Assembly (NCBI RefSeq): GCF_003545875.1
Contig: NZ_QHCS01000006.1
Coordinates: forward strand, 1 to 42,500
Reading direction: 5' to 3'
Source: Leptospira stimsonii
Lineage (GTDB): Bacteria; Spirochaetota; Leptospiria; Leptospirales; Leptospiraceae
DNA length: 42,500 bases
The notes under the pieces were generated by a model that was not told the origin of the DNA, searched no databases, and was given only the letters and a program-made list of their open reading frames with translations. The position numbers were made by a program, and so were the translations under genes. Below are positions 21,210 through 31,152 of the stretch, one piece after another. Within the stretch, counting starts at the first letter, position 1, and each line of letters opens with the position of its first letter.

Positions 21210-22826
21210 ATGGACATCAAAGAAAAACACTATGATCTCATTTTGATCGGATCCGGCATCGGAGCTTTGACGGTGGCTTCTCTGATGGCCCAATACAGAA
21301 ACAAAAAAGTTCTGATCCTCGAACAACACTTCAAAGCGGGCGGTTTCACTCACGTATTCAAACGGGAAGGAAAGTTTCTCTGGGACGTGGGAATCCACTA
21401 CATCGGAGATATGGACGAGAATTCGATGCTTCGAAAAATTTTTGACCTCGTCACAAGAAACGAAGTCTCTTGGTTTAAAATGCCGCAGATCTTCGAGAAG
21501 TTCGTTTATCCCGGAATCACCTTCGGAGAAAATAGTGATCCCGAAGAATATAAGAAAGATCTAATGTCTTTATTTCCGGAAGAATCGAAAGCCATCGGAC
21601 ATTATTTTGAAGACGTTCAGAAAGTCGCCGGCTGGCACGGAAGACATATGATGCTCAAAGCCCTTCCCCCGTTCTTGGATAAATTCGGACACGCCATTGA
21701 TCTGATCGGCGCCGACTCGGCATTGATCACAACCAAAGAATATATGGATAAGAATTTTAAATCCCCCAAACTGAAAGCCATTCTGGTTTCTCAGTGGGGA
21801 GATTACGGACTTCCCCCTTCTCTCAGTGCGTTTGCGATTCATGCGTTGATTGTCGCGCACTATCTCAAAGGAGGTTATTATCCGATCGGAGGCTCGGGTG
21901 TGATCTCACAATCGATACAAAAGATCATTCAAGAAAAGGGAGGAAGAATTCTTCTTTCGCGAGAAGTTCAAGAGATTCTCATCCAAGACGGAAAGGCAGT
22001 CGGCGTTCGAGTTAAGAATCGAAAAAAATCCGAAGAAGCCAAACAAGACGTCTTCGAAGAATATACGGCTGAAGCGATCGTTTCCAACGCCGGAGCTTAC
22101 AATACTTATACGAAGCTGATTCCTTCCCAACATCGTATTCAGTTTTTGGACAAACTCAAATCGTTCACAAATCACTTCCCTCTGACAACGAACGTAACCT
22201 TGTATCTCGGCCTGAAAGACGATCCGAAAAAGATGGGATTTTTAGGAGAGAATTATTGGATTTATAGTTCTTTCGATCATGATCAAAATTTTAAGGAAGG
22301 AATCGATTGGATCGAAGGAGACAAACCGGTTCCGGGCGCTTATCTTTCTTTTCCATCTCTCAAGGATCCCCACGCACACGGACACACCGCCGAAGTCATC
22401 GCATTCAGCGACTACGAACCTTTCGCAAAATGGAAGGATCAACCTTGGAAAGAAAGGGACGAGGATTATAAGAATTTAAAAGATTCCATTCGAGATCGGC
22501 TTTTGGATTATCTCGAAGAACGGTTCCCCGGTTTTAAATCAAACGTGGAGTATGCAGAAGTATCCACCCCTCTGACCACCGAGCATTTTACTCTTCACAA
22601 ACGAGGAACCATCTACGGACTTCCTTGCGTTCCGGATCGTTTTCGCGAAAAAGAAGCACCCTGGTTTTCCCCAGTGACTCCGATAAAAAATTTATTTCTT
22701 ACCGGGGCGGACGCCGCTTCTCCCGGAATGAGCGGCGCGATGATGGGTGGAATCAGCGCGGTAGCCCATCTCACCGACGGCTTGAAGATGATTCAGATCT
22801 TCCGAGAAGCGGGCAAAAAAAGATAA
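21210..22826 (+). CDS. FAD-dependent CrtI/RetSat-like oxidoreductase
   Basis: 538 residues. The dinucleotide-binding motif LIGSGIGALTVASLMAQ (12-28) and the following VLILEQHFKAGGFTHVF are those of phytoene desaturase, carotenoid isomerase and retinol saturase. The C-terminal FAD segment NLFLTGADAASPGMSGAMMGGISA closes the fold. The middle substrate region (VGIHYIGDM, ISQWGDYGLPPSLSAFAIHALIV) is closer to the RetSat/CrtISO branch. Such enzymes saturate, desaturate or isomerise polyene or long acyl chains. No carotenoid gene is nearby, so the substrate is open. It has its own hairpin downstream. Confidence 0.83.
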   Translation: MDIKEKHYDLILIGSGIGALTVASLMAQYRNKKVLILEQHFKAGGFTHVFKREGKFLWDVGIHYIGDMDENSMLRKIFDLVTRNEVSWFKMPQIFEKFVYPGITFGENSDPEEYKKDLMSLFPEESKAIGHYFEDVQKVAGWHGRHMMLKALPPFLDKFGHAIDLIGADSALITTKEYMDKNFKSPKLKAILVSQWGDYGLPPSLSAFAIHALIVAHYLKGGYYPIGGSGVISQSIQKIIQEKGGRILLSREVQEILIQDGKAVGVRVKNRKKSEEAKQDVFEEYTAEAIVSNAGAYNTYTKLIPSQHRIQFLDKLKSFTNHFPLTTNVTLYLGLKDDPKKMGFLGENYWIYSSFDHDQNFKEGIDWIEGDKPVPGAYLSFPSLKDPHAHGHTAEVIAFSDYEPFAKWKDQPWKERDEDYKNLKDSIRDRLLDYLEERFPGFKSNVEYAEVSTPLTTEHFTLHKRGTIYGLPCVPDRFREKEAPWFSPVTPIKNLFLTGADAASPGMSGAMMGGISAVAHLTDGLKMIQIFREAGKKR

Positions 22827-22836
22827 ACGAATTTTT

Positions 22837-22858
22837 AAAGCGAGTTATAACTCGCTTT
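22837..22858. terminator. Perfect 22-nt palindrome after the oxidoreductase gene
   Basis: Arms AAAGCGAGTTA/TAACTCGCTTT directly follow a run of five T. A stem forms on either strand; on the minus strand it is followed by A/T-rich AAAAAT. There is no U-tract on the plus side. Confidence 0.5.
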
Positions 22859-22909
22859 CACGGAACGAATTTCTCTCTCTTCTTATATCGTTTTAGGAAA
22901 TATCAAATT

Positions 22910-22947
22910 TTGCTTGCTCTATCTACCAGATAGTATCTAACAGATAT
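22910..22947 (+). promoter_or_regulatory. Promoter and tandem operator candidate for the PadR gene
   Basis: Two adjacent 14-bp units, TATCTACCAGATAG (22920-22933) and TATCTAACAGATAT (22934-22947), each contain the dyad TATCT-N3-AGATA. TTGCTT at 22910-22915 and TATCTA at 22934-22939, 18 bp apart, could be -35 and -10, so a bound dimer pair would block polymerase. The gene starts 125 bp further on, leaving a long leader. PadR proteins commonly repress their own promoters through dyads; this particular site is inferred. Confidence 0.5.
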
Positions 22948-23072
22948 AAAGCCCTTTTGTTCGGGTTTCACTTTTAACAGAGATGAAGTTTTTCAAGAAC
23001 TCTCCACCGTCCATACGCTACTCCATTCGATTCGATCCACATCAGTCCCTTTTTTTTCGGACGTTTTTTTAA

Positions 23073-23624
23073 ATGGCGAGAATCAACAAAACACGTTATG
23101 CGCTTTTAGGAATTCTCGGAGAGACGCCGAGGAACGCCTACGAAATCAAAAAAACGATAGAACAAAGTATCGGCTTTTTCTGGCAGGAAAGCTTCGGGCA
23201 AATCTATCCTATCTTAAAACAATTGGAAAAGGAAGGCTGTCTCAAATCTTCCAAGGAGAAAAAAGGAAGCGGACTGGAAACTACGATATACAAGATCACT
23301 CCGAAAGGAAAAAAGGAACTAAAAGACTGGTTAGAAAAACCCGTTGAAAAATCTCCTTATCGCAACGAACTCCTCTTAAAACTTTTTTTCGGAAATCATG
23401 TAAAGAAAGAAATATTGGTCAAACATCTTCAGGACACAAAGGAAGAAGTTCTCCGCCTAATGGACATATACGAGAACATACGAAAATTTGTAAGCGAGAT
23501 GGAAAACCCCGAAACGAACAAAACTCTGAGCCTGATCACCCTCGATTTTGGAATCACGACTGCAAAAGGCTTTTTGGACTGGGCGGAAGAATCCCGTAAT
23601 AAGATAAAAAATTCCAATTTTTAA
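23073..23624 (+). CDS. PadR family transcriptional regulator
   Basis: 183 residues. An N-terminal winged helix (TRYALLGILGETPRNAYEIKKTIEQSIGFFWQESFGQIYPILKQLEKEGCLKS, then the wing TTIYKITPKGKKELKDWL) is the PadR N-terminal domain. The C-terminal half (NELLLKLFFGNHVKKEILVKHLQDTKEEVLRLMDIYENI) is the helical dimerisation domain of the longer PadR/Vir-like group. Such proteins repress stress or efflux genes and often themselves. The ATG has only a weak GGAC upstream. It could control itself through the tandem dyads upstream or the flanking oxidoreductase. Confidence 0.87.
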   Translation: MARINKTRYALLGILGETPRNAYEIKKTIEQSIGFFWQESFGQIYPILKQLEKEGCLKSSKEKKGSGLETTIYKITPKGKKELKDWLEKPVEKSPYRNELLLKLFFGNHVKKEILVKHLQDTKEEVLRLMDIYENIRKFVSEMENPETNKTLSLITLDFGITTAKGFLDWAEESRNKIKNSNF

Positions 23625-23728
23625 TCCGAACTTATTTTTCTACTTCCCACTCGAATGGATCCCACTTAGCCTACTATCAATTCTCAATGGAAAAATAATG
23701 TCCTTGAGACCGTTTTGGTAGAGTCATT

Positions 23729-26278
23729 ATGAACCTTCCGCCTCTTCAAGAAACAATGGACCTCACTTGGTCTCCATTCGCGTTCTACTCCTGTTTTTCC
23801 TTCTTTATCTTCAGCATCAACTTTTATATCACGTATAAGAATCTGAGAGTCCAAGGTAGCAGAGAATTCCTTTTCGTACTTTTGGGATTTTCGGTCTATT
23901 CATTCGGAAGTTTTTTCGAACTACTTTCCAGAAATGAAAGATGGATCCTATTCTGGGACGATTTTCAATTTATCGGAAACGATATCATCGTGATCGCGAT
24001 CTCCTTCTTTATTCCAAGGATGACATCGCTCACCTTCGCTTACAAATTCCCTTTGTCGATCTTATTAATTCTCTTCTCGGTATGTAATCAAATCATAATA
24101 TGGTCCGGTTCCCATCCGGAATGGATCAGAACAGATATCCGTTTTCTTTCCGAAACTCCATGGAAGGCATTAACCTACGACTACGGCCCTTGGATGAAAT
24201 TATTCATCACGTATTACCTTTCAGCGCAATTTTTGATCGTCGTGATTTTGATTTGGAAGTTTGTCACTCTCAAAGGATTTCGAAAGGCCCAGATGTTTTT
24301 ACTGCTCATCGGGATCATTTTTCCTTTTCTGGGCGGCTTGATGACGGTCGCCGGCTTATTCCCGTTTCTCAATCCACATCTCGACATATTTCCGATCACC
24401 GGTTCTATCGCGGCTTTGATCTGGGCATACGGCCTATTTTATTTTAGAATGATGGATTTGATCCCGATCGCAAGGGATAAAGTTTTCAATCTGATCCAGG
24501 ACGGAATTCTTATATTAGATAGGAATAATGTTATTCTCGACTACAACGAGGAGGCTTTTGTCCTTTTCCTAAATCGATTGGATAAGGTCGAAATTACTCT
24601 TAAAGAAATTTATCCGGATCTGGACCATCTTATTCAAAATTATAGAAAGGAAAAAATCGATTCGTTCCCGGATTTACGTATCTTCGTAAAGGGCGAACTG
24701 AGATATTACGAAGTCATATTGAGAAATTTTTCGAACAGTGCAGATCAAAGCGACTTCTGGATTCTTACCCTAAGAAACATCACCGAAAGAAAACTCGGAG
24801 AAGAAAGAGCCATCGAAGAGAAGAATTTTCTCAGCATGATCTTGGATTCTACCAGAGTCCTTTTTGTCGCCTTGGACAAGGACGGAAAAATTCTCCGATT
24901 TAACAAAGCCTGCGAAAACGCGTTCGGATATCTTTCCGAGGAAGTTCGAGGTTTTCCCTTCTGGGATATTTTCGCGGAAGCTCATAAGAAGGAACAAATC
25001 AAAAAAATCTATCTGAGAATGATCCGTTGGAAATTTTTACCGAAAACGCAAGAGCAATGGATCGGAAAATTCAAAGAGAGAAAATTGATTCAATGGGAGA
25101 ATCGGGAAATAAAGGATAAAAACGGAAGAACGAATTACATCATTTCAGCGGGAACGGATCTGACCGATGTCTATAACGCCGAAAACGAAATCGCAAACTT
25201 AAGATCCGCTTATGCCGAAATTTCGAAAAAGAATCAGTTGATCGAGGATCAGAAAGAGGAGCTCGAAGAAATCATCGATACACTTACGAAAACCCAGGCC
25301 CAACTCGTACAAACCGCAAAACTCGCCGACTTAGGACAACTCGTATCTGGAATTGCACACGAAATCAACAATCCGTTAGGCGCCATTCAAGCCTCCAATC
25401 AGAACATTCAACATTATACGAGATCCTTTCGAGAAAAATCGAAACACTATTTCCGACTTTTAAATGGACTTCCACAAGAAATCCGCGATCAGATCTCCAC
25501 GCTTATCGAGGAAGCGGGAAATCACAACGATCTCGTCCTAGGCCTGGAAAGAAGAAAACGGGTGAAGGAAGTAAAAGCAAATCTGGAAAAGATCGGAATC
25601 GAAAATCCAACGAACGACCTCTGCGAAATCGCGATCGAATGCGGACTTTACGGAAGGGAAGAAGAATATTCGAATATCCTAAAACATTCCGAGGTAATCG
25701 CCATTTTAGAATTGATTACGGATCTATTGGGGCCGGAGCGGAATTCTCAGACGATTCAGACCGCGGTCGAAAGATCCTCTAAAATTCTCTACGCTCTCAA
25801 AAGTCTTGCTCATTTCGAGAGCAACAGTATTTTAGAAGAATCGAATATTCGCGAGAATGTGGAGATCGTCCTCGCACTTTATCAAAATCTATTTCGACAC
25901 GGAGTCGAACTTTCGGTTGAATTCGAAGACCTCCCGCCGGTTCCGATCTATCGGGACGACCTTCTTCATCTCTGGACCAATCTCATCATGAACGCGGTCC
26001 AAGCGATGAATTATTCCGGGAAGTTGAATATCGTCGGCTTAAGGGAAAACGGCTATGCCGTGATTAAAGTGGAGGACTCGGGTCCGGGAATTCCGGATTC
26101 TCTCAGGGATAAAATTTTTGATCCTTTTTTTACTACCAAGCCTCCGGGTGAAGGAAGCGGTCTCGGTCTTGATATCTGCATGAAGATCGTCGAGAAACAC
26201 AATGGAAAGATCGTATTTGAATCCGAACCCGGGAAGACTGTGTTCACCGTTCGTCTACCATATCGACATTCTTCGTAG
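23729..26278 (+). CDS. Seven-helix sensor histidine kinase with PAS domains and split DHp
   Basis: 849 residues. About 18-240: seven membrane helices of the 7TM histidine-kinase sensor type. About 250-355 and 365-480: two PAS domains, each ending in a PAC-like strand (LTLRNITERK, ISAGTDLTDVYN). About 485-530: coiled coil. The H-box LADLGQLVSGIAHEINNPLG has phospho-acceptor His544. N-box 751-759, G1 DSGPGIPD (783-790), F-box FDPFFTTKPP and G2 GSGLGL (809-814) complete an intact ATPase domain. Between the H-box helix and the second DHp helix (about 675-700) lies an extra, mostly helical stretch of about 100 residues. No response regulator is adjacent, so its partner is elsewhere. Confidence 0.87.
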   Translation: MNLPPLQETMDLTWSPFAFYSCFSFFIFSINFYITYKNLRVQGSREFLFVLLGFSVYSFGSFFELLSRNERWILFWDDFQFIGNDIIVIAISFFIPRMTSLTFAYKFPLSILLILFSVCNQIIIWSGSHPEWIRTDIRFLSETPWKALTYDYGPWMKLFITYYLSAQFLIVVILIWKFVTLKGFRKAQMFLLLIGIIFPFLGGLMTVAGLFPFLNPHLDIFPITGSIAALIWAYGLFYFRMMDLIPIARDKVFNLIQDGILILDRNNVILDYNEEAFVLFLNRLDKVEITLKEIYPDLDHLIQNYRKEKIDSFPDLRIFVKGELRYYEVILRNFSNSADQSDFWILTLRNITERKLGEERAIEEKNFLSMILDSTRVLFVALDKDGKILRFNKACENAFGYLSEEVRGFPFWDIFAEAHKKEQIKKIYLRMIRWKFLPKTQEQWIGKFKERKLIQWENREIKDKNGRTNYIISAGTDLTDVYNAENEIANLRSAYAEISKKNQLIEDQKEELEEIIDTLTKTQAQLVQTAKLADLGQLVSGIAHEINNPLGAIQASNQNIQHYTRSFREKSKHYFRLLNGLPQEIRDQISTLIEEAGNHNDLVLGLERRKRVKEVKANLEKIGIENPTNDLCEIAIECGLYGREEEYSNILKHSEVIAILELITDLLGPERNSQTIQTAVERSSKILYALKSLAHFESNSILEESNIRENVEIVLALYQNLFRHGVELSVEFEDLPPVPIYRDDLLHLWTNLIMNAVQAMNYSGKLNIVGLRENGYAVIKVEDSGPGIPDSLRDKIFDPFFTTKPPGEGSGLGLDICMKIVEKHNGKIVFESEPGKTVFTVRLPYRHSS

Positions 26279-26303
26279 AACGTTTTTGTTAAGCGAAGAA
26301 AGA

Positions 26304-27008
26304 TTATAGGATCCCTTTTCGAGGCAGAAGTCGGATCTCATCCGGATAAACCGCGTCCGGAAGCGTGGAAAGCGTCGCCAACCATTTTCCAAAGTCGTCC
26401 ACAGGGATCATATCGGCCTGATCAAAACCTTCCCTCCCCTTCCAAATATCCGTATATACGGCTCCGGGATAAACCGTAATCACACGAATCCCTTTCGGTT
26501 TTAATTCTTCTCGAAGTGCTTTGGCAAAACCCGCGATCGCGTGTCTACTCGCGCAATACGCGGTCGATTCCGGAAATCCTTGATACCCTGCTGTAGAGGA
26601 CAGATAACACAGAAAGGCTCCTGGTTTTAATAAAGGAAGAATTTCCTTCGTGAGGACAAAGAGAGAATTCAGATTAAGGACGAAATGAGCATTCCATTCT
26701 TCTAATGTAATTTTTTCAACGGATTTAAAAAGACCGCTTCCAAAGGTAAAATAAACGCCCGATAAAATAGAAAATTGTTTCTTCAAGGAAGACACGAATT
26801 CGGGGACTTCCGAAGTCCGAAAAAGGTCACAGTGATAATTCTTTCCAAATTCAAACATGGACTCGGAGCTAAGCACAATTCCGGCTCTGGAGATCCCGAT
26901 CGCATTCCGACCGATCGCATTCAAATTTTCTAATACAGATTTTCCGATGCCCGAACCTGCCCCGGCGACAAGAATGGGTGAAATTTCTTTGGAGGAAAGC
27001 AAATTCAT
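26304..27008 (-). CDS. Short-chain dehydrogenase/reductase with altered active-site Lys
   Basis: 234 residues. The Rossmann motif GAGSGIG (16-22), Ser138 in LSSTAGYQG and Tyr151 in AYCASRH are in SDR positions, and PGAVYTDIW follows the usual PG motif. Two things differ: the Lys of YxxxK is Arg155, and the NNAG stretch reads TFGSG. It may still reduce a carbonyl with NADPH, or it may have lost that activity. It is the last gene of the efp/mtnD/mtnB unit, 6 bp after mtnB, which points to a role near the methionine salvage pathway, by inference. Confidence 0.8.
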   Translation of the reverse strand: MNLLSSKEISPILVAGAGSGIGKSVLENLNAIGRNAIGISRAGIVLSSESMFEFGKNYHCDLFRTSEVPEFVSSLKKQFSILSGVYFTFGSGLFKSVEKITLEEWNAHFVLNLNSLFVLTKEILPLLKPGAFLCYLSSTAGYQGFPESTAYCASRHAIAGFAKALREELKPKGIRVITVYPGAVYTDIWKGREGFDQADMIPVDDFGKWLATLSTLPDAVYPDEIRLLPRKGIL

Positions 27009-27014
27009 TCCCTT

Positions 27015-27767
27015 TTACGAAAAAGTTGCCGGATATACCGGAAATTCCGTGGAGAATACTTCGGCTCGATCCTGATCCGCATTGGATTGATCCTGTCGTA
27101 CGACTTTTGTTTCCATCGGATAGGATAAACTCCGCCAAGAAACCATATACTTGAGAATAAAGTCGGTCGCTTCCAGATTTCGATTCGCTTGCGTAAGGTC
27201 CTTTCCCCAAACCGTAATTCCGTGTTTTTCGATGATACAAAACGGAACGACGGGCTTGTAGTCTTTCAGATATTTTTCCAGACAATCGGAAATATCCTGA
27301 ACATTCGAAAAATTGTATATTACGGGAACATAAACCTTTGGATTCTCTTCCCAGATTCCGTAGGCTTTTAAGATTTCAACGGAGGGAAGCTCGAGGAGCG
27401 CGATCGGATCCACTTTCGAAGTGCCGGCTCCTATTAAATTGGATTCCAAGGTATGAACGTGAAGCCCGCAACCGGCGCCTTCCATGGCGCGATATACCGC
27501 ACGGTGGATCGAAGTTTCCGCGCTCGGCTTCAATCCTTTTTCGGGCTTCGCTTCTTTTGAATGAATCGGTTTTCCCGATTCCAAATCTACAAAAAGAAAA
27601 TTACGTTTGTTTAATAGGTTTTTGTCGAGTCCGCTTCCGCTGACCCAGAATCCGGATTCTCCCGGGAAACGAATGGAAAGATTGCCCGCGGTTCCGGGCA
27701 TCCATCCGTTTTTGTGATAGGCGGCTCCCAAGGATGAGAGCCGTTCCAATTGTTTTTTTACGGACAT
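27015..27767 (-). CDS. mtnB: Methylthioribulose-1-phosphate dehydratase
   Basis: 250 residues of the class II aldolase fold. It removes water from 5-methylthioribulose-1-phosphate in methionine salvage. Visible: AAYHKNGWMPGTAGNLSIR (15-33), SGLDKN, SAETSIHRAVYR with the acid/base Glu84, the zinc ligands His103 and His105 in LHVHTLESN, and the third His in EKHGITVWGKD. The family is usually about 205-215 residues; the last 35 or so here (WRSLSYPMETKVV...) are an extra tail. It begins one base after mtnD ends, confirming coupling with the next pathway steps. Confidence 0.9.
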   Translation of the reverse strand: MSVKKQLERLSSLGAAYHKNGWMPGTAGNLSIRFPGESGFWVSGSGLDKNLLNKRNFLFVDLESGKPIHSKEAKPEKGLKPSAETSIHRAVYRAMEGAGCGLHVHTLESNLIGAGTSKVDPIALLELPSVEILKAYGIWEENPKVYVPVIYNFSNVQDISDCLEKYLKDYKPVVPFCIIEKHGITVWGKDLTQANRNLEATDFILKYMVSWRSLSYPMETKVVRQDQSNADQDRAEVFSTEFPVYPATFS

Positions 27768-27768
27768 A

Positions 27769-28302
<534 letters not shown>

Positions 28303-28321
28303 AGTAATACCTCCGCAGATG

Positions 28322-28888
<567 letters not shown>

Positions 28889-29119
28889 GGATTTTCCTAA
28901 GAATAAATTGCGCACCTTCTATTGGTTTTGAAAGAGGCGCCCTGTCAAGAAAAAGAAGCCACACAACGCGATCCATTGAGAGCGTTGTGGTCAAATCGCA
29001 GTGCTTTCGGGACCGATCTTGGGAGGGCGAAGTTACGTTTTGCGTTCGGCCCGTAGCAAAGCTAAGAATGTTCGACAAAGACCTTTCCAGAAGTAGCTGG
29101 GGATCTCGAGTAGAAACAG

Positions 29120-29297
29120 TTGTAGCTACGACAATTCTTCCGTAAACGTTCGCGCCCCACCCCGATTTTTGGGTGGAGGGGTTAGCGACTCATAGGGAGA
29201 ATCATTGTGTTTCGGTGGCGGAAAACTCCGGAGACTTTCCTCTACCACAAAATCAAACTTTTCGCAAGCAAAACGTCCCTTGTAGGAGCTTCTACAA
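29120..29297 (+). repeat. Dispersed intergenic element, copy B
   Basis: Begins with TTGTAGCTACGACAA (29120-29134), then CCCCACCCCGATTTTTGGGT (29155-29174), TTTCGGTGGCGG near 29208, CTCTACCACAAAATC (29240-29254), CTTTTCGCAAGC and ends with TTGTAGGAGCTTCTACAA (29280-29297). Same order as copy A, opposite orientation on the map. Confidence 0.75.
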
Positions 29298-29493
29298 ATA
29301 CCAATTTCTCGGGACGATTCTCGTTGCATCTCCTTTCTACGTTTGAAGATGGTTTTGCAACGGACCCAGAGAAAATCGTCCTCAAGATTGTATCGAAAAG
29401 TGTGCCAAAGCCACCCGTCCTTCGAGAGAATCGATTTGAGTTCTGGGTCCATTCTACGGAGTTCCTAGAACGATCCGAAATCAATGTGGTAAT

Positions 29494-29523
29494 TTGTAAT
29501 AATTCAAATTCGAATTGTAATAG
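29494..29523 (+). promoter_or_regulatory. Direct-repeat regulatory site upstream of the PstS-like gene
   Basis: TTGTAATA at 29494-29501 and again at 29515-29522, exactly two helical turns apart (21 bp), separated by an AATTCAAATTCGAATT-like dyad. TTGTAA (29494) and TAATAG (29518) are also 18 bp apart and could act as -35 and -10. The layout is reminiscent of Pho-box direct repeats, but this is inference. Confidence 0.4.
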
Positions 29524-29584
29524 ACTTTTTTGAGATCAAAAACACTCTCCCGGGGAACTCAAGTAGGAACGTAAAAACAGACGT

Positions 29585-30496
29585 ATGAAATTGAAATCTC
29601 TTATCTTAAGCGCAATCATTCTATCGGCGTCACTCGCCGGAAATTGTAAGCCAAAAGAAACGATCACGGTGACCGGATCCGAAACCATGCACGTGATGCT
29701 TCAGATGATCGGATTGGAATATTCCAGAAAAAAATCCGGAACACAAGTGGTCGTAAACGGAGGCGGTTCGATCGAAGGAATCGAAAAGTTATTCCAAGGA
29801 AAGACGGATATCGCTGCGGCGAGCAGACCTCTTACCGAAAAGGAACTCAAGGAATTCGACTCCAGAGGAAAGTTCGAATCTCTCGCGGTCGCTTATGACG
29901 GAATCGCAATCATCGTAAATCCTTCGAACCCGGTTCGGAAGATCAGTTTGGAAACGGCTTCCAAGATATTCTCCGGAGAAATCAGCGATTGGTCCAAAAT
30001 CGGGGGCAAAGCGGGAAAGATCCAAGTCGTCATTCGAAACGATAAATCCGGAACCGCGGCTTATTTTGAAACGCACGTTTTGAAACAGAAAGATCTCGGT
30101 GCAAAAAATTACGAAGCGCGGAAGAATGTGGAATATTCTTCGAATGCCAAAATCGTTTCCGATAACGATACGATGGCGGCGGAGATCGATTCCAATCCGA
30201 ACGCGATCGGATTTATGGGAATGGGAAGCGCTCTTTTCGAAAACAAAGGACGGGTTCGCGCTTTGGAATATTCTTTATCGGGAAAGGAACCTCATGTTGT
30301 GCCAAGCATCGAAAACGTTTACAACCGAACGTATGAACTCTCCAGAGGATTGTATCTATTCTACCTTTCCGATCACGGACAAAAGATCGATGATTTTATA
30401 ACATACGTTACGAGCGAAGACGGACAGAAAACGATCTTAAAAAGCGGATATCTCCGCGGATCTCTTCCGACGGTAGAAGTTGAAGTAAAAAAATAG
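29585..30496 (+). CDS. PstS-like phosphate-binding lipoprotein
   Basis: 303 residues. The signal peptide MKLKSLILSAIILSASLAGNC has lipidation Cys21 in a relaxed spirochaetal lipobox. The mature protein is a type II periplasmic binding protein of the PstS kind: TVTGSETMHVMLQMI, GGGSIEGIEKLFQGKTDIAAASRPLTEKE, AIIVNPSNPV, FSGEISDWSKIGG and RNDKSGTAAYFE. TGSET and SGTAAYFE are the oxyanion-binding loops. No pstC, pstA or pstB follows, so it works with permease genes elsewhere or senses phosphate. The start is the ATG at 29585; only a weak purine stretch precedes it. Confidence 0.87.
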   Translation: MKLKSLILSAIILSASLAGNCKPKETITVTGSETMHVMLQMIGLEYSRKKSGTQVVVNGGGSIEGIEKLFQGKTDIAAASRPLTEKELKEFDSRGKFESLAVAYDGIAIIVNPSNPVRKISLETASKIFSGEISDWSKIGGKAGKIQVVIRNDKSGTAAYFETHVLKQKDLGAKNYEARKNVEYSSNAKIVSDNDTMAAEIDSNPNAIGFMGMGSALFENKGRVRALEYSLSGKEPHVVPSIENVYNRTYELSRGLYLFYLSDHGQKIDDFITYVTSEDGQKTILKSGYLRGSLPTVEVEVKK

Positions 30497-30573
30497 AATA
30501 AAACTTTAGAATCCCGGAATTTTTTGAAAGGAAAAGGATTGATTTTCAACATTTTCCGGATCTAATCAACTAT

Positions 30574-30900
30574 ATGGGTCGCCGTGCTTTACTCGGAATG
30601 GTTGCGCTGATCGTTGCAGGATGTTTTCTTGCGGACGGTTTTGCAGAGAGTAAATTAGAATCGTACAAACCCTTTGTTAGAGCGAAGGCCCAATCCAGAA
30701 CCATCACTCAGGTTTCCAATCCATTCACAAAAGGAATCTCGTTCGGTGACGACGACAAAGGCCGAGTCGACTTTCTCAGGTTAGATTGTTTTTCCGGTAA
30801 ATTCTTACCAAACCATACCATTCCCAAAATTGAAATCATATCTGGTAGAGTTTCTCTCTCATTTCGATATCTCTCTCTACCCCCACCGACGGCTGTTTAA
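30574..30900 (+). CDS. Small exported hypothetical protein, doubtful
   Basis: 108 residues. MGRRALLGMVALIVAGCFLADGFAES looks like a signal peptide, cleaved near FAES or lipidated at Cys17. The rest has no recognisable domain and its Ser/Pro-rich end (LSLPPPTAV) suggests decay. The ribosome binding site is weak. It lies between the PstS-like gene and a clear terminator at 31087, so transcription past it is likely, but it may be a gene remnant. Confidence 0.35.
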   Translation: MGRRALLGMVALIVAGCFLADGFAESKLESYKPFVRAKAQSRTITQVSNPFTKGISFGDDDKGRVDFLRLDCFSGKFLPNHTIPKIEIISGRVSLSFRYLSLPPPTAV

Positions 30901-31086
30901 GGAACCATTCAATTCTGTATTTAGGGAGTAAGTCTCCCCGTTTCGAGTCGGTTGTTTCTTTGGGCAAAGAGAACCTTCCTCCTCGGACGAAAACAGAATC
31001 TCCTTTTTGGAATTATTCTCATTCTTGTCCTGAATCTCCTAAAACGTGAGAATGTCCTAAACCGGGGATGCAATATAAAAAAGATG

Positions 31087-31127
31087 GCCGGAAGCAGGTT
31101 TCGAAAGTCCTCCTTCCGGCTTTTTTT
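31087..31127 (+). terminator. Strong intrinsic terminator just before the KamA-family gene
   Basis: GCCGGAAG (31087-31094) pairs perfectly with CTTCCGGC (31113-31120) and is followed by seven T. It ends 25-70 bp before the possible starts of the next gene, so it either ends the upstream transcript or acts as an attenuator in the leader of the aminomutase gene. Confidence 0.85.
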
Positions 31128-31152
31128 AGGATTTTAGAATTTCAGTTCTTGG

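Larger units (their letters stand above)
28889..29584. other. Long spacer between efp and the PstS-like gene
   Basis: No gene seen. An 8-bp stem (CACAACGC/GCGTTGTG, 28962-28969 and 28982-28989) lies upstream of efp. Copy B of the dispersed element spans 29120-29297. The AT-rich end of the spacer holds a direct repeat upstream of the PstS-like gene. Confidence 0.6.

Noticed and set aside
29585..30496. A complete phosphate ABC transporter operon
   Set aside because: No permease or ATPase gene follows; only the binding lipoprotein is present.
30952..31137. Plus-strand 61-residue frame before the KamA-like gene
   Set aside because: It runs through the terminator hairpin and its T-tract, lacks a ribosome binding site and ends in low-complexity residues.
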